Made by a program: the position numbers and the translations under genes. This document shows, one piece after another, positions 46,501 through 58,500 of a stretch of 64,000 nt of DNA (position 1 is the stretch's first letter; the number at the start of each line of letters is the position of its first letter). Where the stretch lies: the NCBI GenBank assembly GCA_958510875.1, contig OY294067.1:54448039-54512038 (forward strand), written 5' to 3'. Under the pieces are notes generated by a model that was not told the DNA's origin, searched no databases, and saw nothing but the letters and a program-made list of their open reading frames with translations. This DNA comes from Endomychus coccineus (lineage: Eukaryota; Arthropoda; Insecta; Coleoptera; Endomychidae).

Positions 46501-49500
46501 ATGTATTTATATGTTATAATGTTAATAATGTTAGTGGGATTCATTTCAATTATTTGCTTATATGCGTATTACTTGTCATTAAGCTTTACCTAGCAAGTAA
46601 ATGAAACAGTTATTATGATTCTGCGTCTTGTTATCCAATTTATCACAACAACAATAACAACAAGAAGCCATTACTTATCGCGGGCCGGATGATGACACTG
46701 GCGGGCCGAATTTGGCCGGCGGGTCGTATTTTGGAGACCCGTGGTAGTAGAGTATAGTATAGTTCATATTACACCGTTTGCCTTTACTAAAATGAACCAA
46801 CCCCATTGTGTTGGTCCCAACATCTTCAAACCGCAAGAAATGGGTTCAGGGGTTAGCTCTTAAATATAACTACATATCGATTTATTTTATTTTGAATTGA
46901 AAAGGTATTTTACACTAAAGGAATATAATGATCAATTGAAAATAATATTTTATTTAATCACTAAAGATATAATAAGTACAACAAATATTCATAGGCATAC
47001 TCAGCGTAGTTTTTTCATATTGTCACGGACAACTATTTGCAAAAGGTGAATTATATATGGGAGAGGAATAATTGATTCGTTTTTTGGAAACGCTGTTCTT
47101 GATTAATCTTAATTTAAGATTTTTCGCCAAATATTACAGACTCTCATTCTCAGGTCCAGTTGCAGATTGCCCTGTGGATGCCATCCGCGATGGTTGATGA
47201 AACGTTGGCTAACCGTGCACTTGTAACTGAAATATTTATTATCCAGAAGGCAAAATTATAATGAATGAATTTTTTCTCTAGTATTTATTTACTTTATTCG
47301 ACCCAAATACTTCCATACTTAATACTAACGTGCTAATAAGTGGTTTATCGACTATCTATTATGGTAAGTTCTTCGTAATCTAATTATTCATTCTTCAATA
47401 CTTGATTTATAATTTTGTGCTGCAAGAAACTCAGCATGTTCAATTCAATTTTTCAAATATATTAGGTATTGTTAAGCATTCTATCACTTCTGCCATGTGG
47501 AAACGCCATATTTTCAATGATGGTCGTTAGTTAATGTTAGGTAAAGAATTGTATAATAAATGTTAATTGATTCAACTCAAGCTATAATTCGGAAATAAAA
47601 GTCGACATAGAAGAACATCAATTATGAACTTTCAGAGATATGAGCCGAATTTGATGTTTATTATGTAATCAATACCAAGTAATTAAGAGAAGAGAAACAC
47701 CGCTAATTTTAGTCATTCAAGGCATTACATGATCCTTGATATATACAACAGGATACTCGATCCCTCGCCATTAAATTACTTTTAGCAAATTAGATTAATT
47801 TTCGCGGTGCCAACCTTGACCCCAGAATTACATTCACATGTATTTGAACGTTTCCAATAATACTAGTTGTTTCAGTCGAGTCGGTATTTGATTATCAATT
47901 TTCACTTTTCACCCCTACTGACTGCTTATAAATTTCGAAAACACCATCAATGTGATATTTCAACATTTTATTTTATCACAGAGGAAAGGTGTTTGAATTA
48001 AATAAAAACGAAATTACCCACAATTATTTAACAGCAATACTTCTGACAATGCTGTGCATGGAAACATGTTAAGTGAATAATAATTATTGTAATCTTGTTT
48101 TCAATTTGTTTGAAAACCTTTCCTCCATGATATTATTGATTTTCATGAAAACTAAGCGAACTGCATCAAATATTTTAGATTATCCAACACTGATACATTA
48201 TACTGTCATTCATTATTAATTAATTATTATTAGTTGACGTTTGAGACAAATGACTTTGATTATAACCATAGACGTTTCTGTACATAGATACTGAGCTTTG
48301 AACACTGAATTATACGTAAACAACTGGAACGATCGCTCAAGCGCCATCAGCGTCTTTAAAACGAGCCTTCGTGTTAGAGTAGTACGGCTGCAAATCGTGT
48401 ATTGATTTCTCTGTCTATCACGTTTGTGTTATGAGCGTTTTACGTCCACTGTCAATCGATTTTAATTTAAACCTGTTTTTGAAAACATTTTCGAAAGAAA
48501 ATGGTGAAAAGTTGTTGTGCTTATAACTGCACTAATGTGTGGAGGCCAAATCAAGGTATCCAATACCACAGGTAAGTCATTTTTTGTAAATTATGATTAA
48601 GAAGTGTGGAGCGTAGTAATCATAACCTCACACTGAAAGTGAAAGTACTTTTTTAGTGTTTGATTAAGATTCAATCTTGAGCATAATTTGGTACTTTTGG
48701 TAGTGCATTTCTATAAATAAGTACTAATACAAAATTCTCGGGAAATAGGTCACATTAACACATATATTTTTATTTTTACCCTCGTCTTTACGTACGTTTC
48801 GGTCTCACGACCATCATCAGAAGACTTATTAATACAATAACCTGATTACTTAGAAATACTGTAATAACACAAAGCGTCCTTATCGCACAAATTTCGTTTA
48901 AATGCCAACGTCGCGAAACGAACGGAAACATGAAAACGGAACTATAACACAGTAATGTTGCAGCGTAAAAATTAAAAATCCACTATTAAGTAGAATCATC
49001 AATAAATACGAACACATTTCATAAATGTCTGCGAGAGACTAACAGACAAAGAGTTCTATCCTCTTTGCTAACAGACGAGACCATCTCAAGTGTTCATTTA
49101 AGCGCCAGATGTCATAATTTATTAGGTGATAAAAGAAGGTCTCTGGCCTCTGAGAAATACTTTAGACAATTCTACCTAAAGTAAACTTTTACATTATAAG
49201 GACGTAAGTAGGAATTTGCAAGAATATTAATTAATTAAATTAGTATAAATATGACTTAGTGTTTGAACGTCACTCCTATGATTAACAGACTTGGAGTCAC
49301 GTTTTATATGAATCATCTCCAGAATAGATCTTTTATAATAATTGGTTTCCTTAGTTAAAATATTAACATTCTTGTAATCAAATTGATGGTTATAATCAAA
49401 GCAATGTTTAGCAAGCGCGGTGGAATTTTCTAAGTTTTTGTTTCTTGTGCTATACTTATGGCCATACATTCTTTTTTGTAAATATTGTTTAGATGATGGT

Positions 49501-52500
49501 CGTGAGACCGAAACGTACGTAAAGACGAGGGTAAAAATAAAAATATATGTGTTAATGTGACCTATTTCCCGAGAATTTTGTATTAATTCATACGTGGGTC
49601 AAGAATCTTTATTATAATTTTGGCTGGGATATAAGCCTTAATATGGAAGGAACAACCACCTATCCTGGAGATTTGAAGGAATACGGAAAATTAATGAAGA
49701 TATTAGCAAAAGAGAAGAATCGCAGAATATTTCTGGTAAGATGTAGGAGTTTGCAAGTTTTCCCAAATTTTATTATATCTTAATCAAAGGAGAATATGTT
49801 TAGCAGGTTGCAAAATAAGAAGGCTTACACAAAATTATTAAATTCGCTTCATAAAAGCTGTTTAAATTTATGCATTAAAGAAGCATGCGCGAATGTAACA
49901 GAGGTTGAAAACAAAATTAAACGCATTAAACAATCCTGTTATTTAAACTTTGATAGCAACTTTATCTCGCAATTTTTTCAAAATCAACAAAATAATTTCG
50001 AAAAAAATTTCAACAAAATAAAAGCCATACAATCTAAAAAGATAAATAATTTAATGAAAGGCATAGCTTATGAAAAACAAAATATCAATGAACAATGGTT
50101 GAAAAATCTAACCGAAACAAAAATTCCGGATGAGGTGCAGCATACGTTAAGCTTAGGTCCGAAATTTGCATTGCCTGATAACAAAAAACTGCCTATCGAC
50201 AATATAATTGCAAATTTAGAATGTGGAATCAGGAATAAAAATTTAGAAGAAAAGAATGAAATTAGAAACAAAATTTGTAACATCTTGACAAACAAGAAGA
50301 ACAAACAGAAAGCAGAAGTAGGTACTGCAAAGAATCGTCTTAACTATCATACAAAAATAACAAAAGAGTTCTTAAATGCTAACCCTGAAATTTTAGTTTT
50401 GAACGCGGATAAATGTAATAAAACCGTCATAATGCATAGAAATGACTATGAAAAGAAAATAGAAAACCTTTTAAATGATGAAACAACTTATAAAAAATTA
50501 AAATCTGATCCTACTTTATCAATACAGAATAACATGAATAAATTGATAAATAATTGGCACAAAAATAAGATAATCCCTATTGAATTGAAAAATAAATTAA
50601 TTTGCCATAATGGGCTAGCACCTTATATCTATGGGCTTCCAAAACTACATAAAATTGATATACCTCTAAGACCCATTATTAGTAATATAGGAGCGCCTAC
50701 TTACAATTTATAATAGGAAATAATATAATAGGAAATAATGAATTTTATGTGAAAGACTCATGGCATTTTAATGAATTTATAAAAAATCAATCCGTACCCG
50801 TAAACCATCAACTAATTTCCTTAGACGTTGTTTCTTTATTTACAAATATACCAGTCGATTTGGCATTGAATAGCATCAAAAAACGTTGGGCAGAGATTAA
50901 AAACCACACACCTCTAGATCAATCGGAATTTATAAATGCTGTGAAGTTTTGTTTAGAATGCACTTATTTTCAGTACGGTGAACAATATTTTGGACAAATA
51001 TTCGGCACAGCAATGGGATCTCCTATTTCTGCTACCATTGCTAACCTCGTTATGGAATGCCTGGAGGAATCTGTTATAAGTTCATTAGATTTTCGGCCCG
51101 TATTTTTTAAACGGTATGTAGATGATTGCCTTATGTGTGTTCCCAATGACAAAATTCAGTACGTGATTAATAAATTTAACAATTTCCACTGTAAACTTCA
51201 ATTTACCTGTGAAATAGAAGTTAACAAAAACATAAATTTCTTAGATATGAACATTAGGCATGATGCAGATGGAGAAATAAAAACTTCGTGGTTTACTAAA
51301 GAAGTTTGGTCTCAACGCTATCTTCACTTCAATTCCGTTGCACCAATTTGTTATAAAAAAAAGCGTCATAAACAGTTTTACAGACCGCGCGGTTAAATTG
51401 TCCCACCCAGAGGACCGTCCCAAAAATCTAAAAATTGTTCGTAATACACTGGAATTGAATGGCTACCCAAAAACTTTTTTCAATCCTATTATTAAAGAGA
51501 GAATAAACAAAATTTATAATGGATCGTCATATAAAAATAACGTAAAAGGTAATTCAGACAATTATATAACTTTACCATACATTCCGGAGACCTCAGAGAA
51601 AATTAAGAAATGTTTGAAAAAGTATGATATAAACGTAGCGCATAAACCTACTAACTGTGTTGGGAAATATTTCTCAAATCTAAAACCTGTAATTCCTAAA
51701 GATAAACAAACCCACACAGTATACAAATTAAATTGTTTAGATTGTGATGGGACCTATACTGGTATCTCTAAACAATATTTACAAAAAAGAATGTATGGCC
51801 ATAAGTATAGCACAAGAAACAAAAACTTAGAAAATTCCACCGCGCTTGCTAAACATTGCTTTGATTATAACCATCAATTTGATTACAAGAATGTTAATAT
51901 TTTAACTAAGGAAACCAATTATTATAAAAGATCTATTCTGGAGATGATTCATATAAAACGTGACTCCAAGTCTGTTAATCATAGGAGTGACGTTCAAACA
52001 CTAAGTCATATTTATACTAATTTAATTAATTAATATTCTTGCAAATTCCTACTTACGTCCTTATAATGTAAAAGTTTACTTTAGGTAGAATTGTCTAAAG
52101 TATTTCTCAGAGGCCAGAGACCTTCTTTTATCACCTAATAAATTATGACATCTGGCGCTTAAATGAACACTTGAGATGGTCTCGTCTGTTAGCAAAGAGG
52201 ATAGAACTCTTTGTCTGTTAGTCTCTCGCAGACATTTATGAAATGTGTTCGTATTTATTGATGATTCTACTTAATAGTGGATTTTTAATTTTTACGCTGC
52301 AACATTACTGTGTTATAGTTCCGTTTTCATGTTTCCGTTCGTTTCGCGACGTTGGCATTTAAACGAAATTTGTGCGATAAGGACGCTTTGTGTTATTACA
52401 GTATTTCTAAGTAATCAGGTTATTGTATTAATAAGTCTTCTGATGATGGTCGTGAGACCGAAACGTACGTAAAGACGAGGGTAAAAATAAAAATATATGT

Positions 52501-55500
52501 GTTAATGTGACCTATTTCCCGAGAATTTTGTATTAATTCATACGTGGGTCAAGAATCTTTATTATAAATAAGTACGTTTTTTAGATTGAAGAAACCAGTC
52601 CTTTTAGAGCAATGGGTAAAAGCTACGCGATTGGAAAATTTCATCCCTACACCTCATACCCTGATATGTAGTCAACATTTCAAAAAAGAAGATTATTCAG
52701 AATCAACACTAACCAAAAAAAGGTTGAAACCTAATGTAGTGCCATCAGTATTTGATTTCCCATGGTATTATCAAGAACATAACGAAGATAAAGAAAATTA
52801 GAGCGAGCTCATGAAGCTGTGGTGGAGGCTCGGATGGAGGTAAATTTGATAATAGAATTCAAAATACCTAATGATTGCTTTTAATATTGCATGTAGTGTT
52901 TTTCATCCAAACAAGATTCCTAATCATTGATCAGTGTGCTGGTTCAATGTTACGTCATAATTATGCCACCAGCAAATCCCCTAAGTATAGACCGAGGGGT
53001 GTTGGGCTCTGATACAAGTTTATACATGTAATGCCACGAGTGCCTATGAATGCTATTAAAAACTTTTTTTTTGTTGTAGAATTTGTCATGTATAATTTTT
53101 TTCTTTTGTTTAGATATTGGTAAAAAAATAAAAACCTTTTATCATTAATGGTTGAGTTTTATTTTCATTCCTAGTTCTTTCCTCAATAATAGTAATATCA
53201 AATGAAATTAGAAACACATCTTATTCACATTACAAGAAAAGTAGGTAAGAATCTTGCATAATGAAATTTTACTCATTGCTTAAAAATTATTATGGAATTT
53301 CTTGGACAAAATTATGATACATAAATAATTATTTATCATTTCTCTATCTTAAAACCTAAAAACAGCGATTAGGTATAATTGCACACATTAAAAATTCCAA
53401 TTTTTCATCGCAAAAGCACATTATATCTATTAAAAGCAATGGGTGCAACAACGACGGGAAACCACGATTTCCAGCGTGCCCGTTCTAACAACTCTGCTCG
53501 TTTTGTTTACATTGAGCCGTCGTTCCAGTTGTATACATATATTTCAGTGGCTTCGAATTATCCCAGTGTGCCTACCATAGAGATCAAGAATGGAGTACTT
53601 GTTTTCGTGACTAGCTCTAAGAAGTCTACGCTATTTCTATCTCTTTCTAATTTATCGGAAGAGAGAGTATTAGAAAAGGATAAGACCACCGCCGCTCGCT
53701 TATGCCTAGTCAAATTAATAACATTGCTCTTATGGGCTTCGAGTACTCTATTCTTGATCACTATGGTGCCAACATGTGAGTCAGTTCCATAAACGGACAT
53801 TATCATCCTTATTTAATCCCTATAAAATGACATTTTATCTACGCGTAGAATAAACTAACTTTATTCCACTGTTACAAGAATGGAATAATAATCGATAGAA
53901 ATCATTTAAATTTATTGAATAATTACTTATTGACTTTAACATTTATATTTAAAGTAAGACGCTGATCCCGGTTTGGGCTTTGACTTCGTTTTCATTGATA
54001 CGCATCTTGTTGTTGCCATTTTTGGAAATCGTAATGTCTGACATACTTATCCTCTTGTCTGGAGCTAGAAGATCACTTTTCAATTATCCTTGCTATAATC
54101 AGTTTATTTGATATGGAGTGTTCAATTCCACTTTATGTTATTGCTGAAGACCGCACACCCACCATGCCGATTGATCGTTATTCGCCAACAAAGTTGTTCG
54201 AGTACGTCTCATGCAGTGGCTTGTGTAGATTTCGGCGTTAGGAAGCTTCAAAGACGAAACAACATTTGAAGGTACTTTTGCTAATGTTTCAATGCCAACA
54301 GCCTACGCGGTACATTATTTATAGTAAAAAGAATCTGAAAATCTGAGGTGTGGCAACTCCTTTGGACGTATCTTGTACCTTCTTCAGAGATTCACAGCAT
54401 TGATAGAAAAGCCTTGCTCGATAAACCTACGAGATTTATTAGTCTCGGTATAAGGTATTGAAACCAATAGTACTTCATCGATCTTCAATTTTGTCAATCC
54501 ACAACATCTACATGCACCTGCCTGTCCCATTATCGATGCAACCTAAAATAATTCAAATTTTATGTCTAATATTGTCTAAAGAATAAAAATTTACCTTGAG
54601 CATCAAATACTGTTCATCTTGATAGGAATGCTCCGATATGTTCCCTTTCCAACACACTTGCTTTCTTTGTATCCTTCAGAAACACTTTTCAGGAAAACCT
54701 CTAGTCTGCCGTATTTTTCAGATTTATCTTCTTGTGAATTTTCATAGTAGTCTTCAACATAGAATACTTGCTTCACATTGATGAAGCCGCGTTCTTTTTC
54801 TTTATATTCAAAAACTATAAAAGCATGACTTCCTAATTGATTACCCTCACATGCCATTTTCTTTTCAGTTGTTTTCAGCAAATTGTTTTTCGTAAAGTGT
54901 TTCAGACTTGTTCGGTAATAAACGGAGAGGTGGTTCCTGAGCTTCTTTCGGAGATTTCTGGAGGAATAAGATGAATTCACTCAATTTCTCCAATTCCATC
55001 TCTTCGTATAAAATTAACAAACAATAAACCAACACCGGCTTCATAGCTTTCGCATCGGATTTTAGAAGGAACATTCAGAATGACATTTGAATGTCTTCTT
55101 CCTTTTATAAAATTCGACTAATCTATAATCCCTAGATGATCGAAGATGAACTGAACCTTTTTAATAACAGTTCATGAGATTCCTCTTGAGCCTAGAAGGC
55201 ACTCACTTGAACGAATATGGTTCAAATTTGATAATTTTATAGTGGCTGAAACCAATTCCGAGAAAATTTGCGTGATAACATTTGAAATGTAAATTTATTC
55301 ATTACAAACGATATTCTTGAATAGTGCAAGAAGCTGGAATGGTTCAGATTCACTGGATACATGCACGTATTGAGTCACTTGAGGGACCTATATACGACCC
55401 CTTATCCTTGTGACACTTGTTCTGCTGCTTTTGCATAAACGGATCTGGACATATCAGTCGTCCCATAAGCACTCGCTTTGGTTCACGTTCAGATTGAATG

Positions 55501-58500
55501 ACGCCTTCCAATCCATCTTTGGATACTTTAATTTCAATCTGATAAGTGTTATTATGAAATCGTTAATTCTATATGGTTACTCATTTTAAGGTAAGGACAA
55601 TTCATAAATACGACTTGGCACGCAATTCTTAGAATACTAATGGAATAGTTTTAAGTTGGATTAATAATCAAATCGTGTATTGAATAAAATCAGGACTGAG
55701 TTGTAGAGTTTATGCAGAAGGTAATGTAAACTTGACAACAATAAACAGATCAAACCATAATTACTAGAATTTAAGTTTTTCCATCATTCGGATAACCACC
55801 TACGCGTAAATGGAGAGTTAATTGAAGATCTAAAAACATTTCTGAAAATCGTCTTATGTTGACATTGAGGATGTGTGGATTCTGAATCTATTGCGAAACT
55901 AACATAAAGGTCATATTTTAGGCCATGATACTCTTTAGTCAAGGAAATGTCACCTACAAGAAAACGAATGAAAGTTGAAACCACAGAAGTATGGGAATTA
56001 GTTGGAAGAATCAGGATAATAATGATGAAACTTCATGTAACTTGTTGCCAGGATTCAGGAACAAAAAAGCATATATGTTTGTTTTTCCTTCTAAATTTTG
56101 TCAAACTTCCCCGGAAGCAAAATTAATATTGGTGTCGTCATAATTCAACCTACATGGGGGGCGTTGGTATTTCTGTTTGAAAATAAAAAAATTTTCATTA
56201 CGAATTCGTCAACACCAAAAAAAAAGTTGATCTCATGATACATCTTTCAAGGATTTTGGATTTGATATTTTTTTTTGTTACTGAGGTGGAGAAAACCCTT
56301 TATGGGGAGGTTAAGAGCCTTGAATCTGTGAGAGTCACCTTCCAGGCATACTCACTAAAAACTTTAACCTCTGTGTAAGCTCGTCTGGCTTTTGTCTCCG
56401 GTGACACTAAGGCCTGCTGGCCCATTGTATCTTACCTCTGTATTGTTTGGTGACTGTATACCCAATCCAGTACTTTTGTGCTTTGTCCTTTACTGGGCGA
56501 GAGCTGTATGATTTTGGTTCACCAAAAATTGAGTATCTATTGAGGTCCAGTGCGTCGCATTTACACAGTACATGTGTCACTGTTTCTAGATCCTTAATGC
56601 AAAGATGGATGTCAGATCGCCATTGTACAGTCCCATCTTGTTGAAATACTCCTTTACTGACGCATGGCCAGTCATGAGCCCTGTTACGACTTTAATTTTT
56701 TCCTGTTTAATGTTAACAGGTATGTCGTTCTTTTGTAACACGGTCCTTTGATGTACTTTTTCTCATGTTCGTTTCCTAGGACTTTTTACCCGTATTCTTT
56801 ATGGTTTTCCAGGATCCAGCCTTCTACGGATCTTCTTGCTGTACGTTTTGTTACCCTTGTAGTCTGTTCTGGATCTGGATCATTTTCCGACCCAGTTCTT
56901 GCAAGTGGAGGGCAATCCCAGTAGTGCAGTGGCTGCAGTGGGCGTGGTTTTCTTAGCCCTAGTTTTTGGACCTTGATTGGTCTTGTCAAAGTCCTTCTTT
57001 GTTGTGTCTTAGGCCATCATATCAAAGAGGTATATGTTATTGCAAGCTTTACTACCATTTTGTACAACCAATACAGCATGTCTGGTCTTAGGCCCATTTT
57101 TCCCGAAGGAGCGTCTTACCAAAAATAGTGAGGTCTCCACTTTTATCACCTGCCCCTTCATTTGTAGGGTTTTCCTCGAAGTTTCAGAGGTCCCAGGTCT
57201 TCTTATTTGCGTTTTCGAGTGAATGCTATTATGGTGGTTTTTTGGGAACTGATGTTCAATTCCTCCGAGTTCGTCCATGTTATTACCAATTCAATACCAA
57301 GTGGTATTGAATTTTCCTTGTGTCAAGGCAACTATGTCGTCGGCACAACCAAGGATTCTGTATCCATTAGTTTTCTGAATAGCAGATGTCTGGACTATTT
57401 GAGATCCAGGAAAGTGAACCCTAAAGAGTTCCTTTATCTCTCCTCCCCTGTACTCGTGTACTCCCTTTGTTCATTTTTAAGGGTGTTTATTGGTTGCTGT
57501 ATTCTTGGAAGTCTAGCACCTTCTTGAGTACTTTCGATCTCCTCACAGTACTTCCTCCATAAGTCTCTCTGATCTTTTTTCCGTGTATTTTTTCAAATGG
57601 TTAAGGTGTTCTTGTAGTCATCCCACCTTCCAGTTCTGTTGACCTTGTTGAATTTGTTTCTGGCTTGTCTTCTAATTCCCGCAAGTTCGCCATGACACCA
57701 GTGCACGTTCCTGGTAAATTTTCTTGTGATAAGAGGACAATTTTTGTTGAACTCATCAGAGATGATCGTGTCGTTGTTCCAGGGCGTTAAATTCTAGGCC
57801 TGCTTTGTAGGCTTCCCAGTCTGCCCTCCTTTTGTTCCGATAAGTTTCGGTATAGATTTCGCTTTTATCTTAAATTTTATGTGTATGTGGTTTGAGCAGC
57901 TCTCTTCATCGGACACATGCCACGTAACAAAGTTACTGGTATAGGTATAGGCTATTGTTACATCAAGTACCTCCTTAATATTTTTTGTATGAAAGGTTGG
58001 TTTGTTTACCACATTCATTGTATTCTAATTGTTTGCTAACATGAATTATAGTAGCGATTCACTTCTTTCATTGGTGTTATAAGTTCCTCTGTGGCTAACC
58101 ACTTTGACAGTAATTTTAAATCAACCTGAACCACAAAATATTCACCTTTTTTATGCACCTATCTTCCCTATATTGAAAATATAACAGATTGAATTGTCAA
58201 AATCCTCAAGAAGCATAATATTTCTGCTAGTTATTCAACAGTTCCAAAACTATTTCAGTTATCAAAGATCCCTTTCCTTCGGCAAAGGCTACATTGGTGA
58301 AACTAGGCGTACAGTAGCTACCCCCGTGTGAAAGAAAATGAGTGCTATACATAGCCTCGTGGTAACAGTACATCTGCACTTGCGAAATATAAGTTTGACA
58401 CTAATCATCAAATCCTTTTCAAAAATAGTAAAATCCTAGCCAGAGTCCCAAACTTCTCTATTAGCGAAAATTTTGTGAAGCGATAGAAATCCTAGGACTT

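Larger units (their letters stand above)
48725..52562 (+). mobile_element. Near-complete Penelope-like element with inverted partial copy and 13-bp target duplication
   Basis: A direct repeat TATAAATAAGTAC flanks it (48712-48724 and 52563-52575). The left part (48725-49493) is a minus-strand copy of the element's last 769 bp, mirroring 51767-52535 without an indel at the landmarks I checked. A longer plus-strand copy follows, starting inside the hammerhead core at about 49492. So tails point outward; the left arm lacks the last 27 nt. The 125-bp sequence after the ribozyme occurs at both 49494-49620 and 52443-52567, the pseudo-LTR arrangement of Penelope elements. It sits in the THAP intron. 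Confidence 0.9.

Noticed and set aside
53379..53792. 137-codon ORF downstream of the THAP gene as a host gene
   Set aside because: Most of it lies in a dispersed repeat shared with 36240-36420 and it has no family motif.
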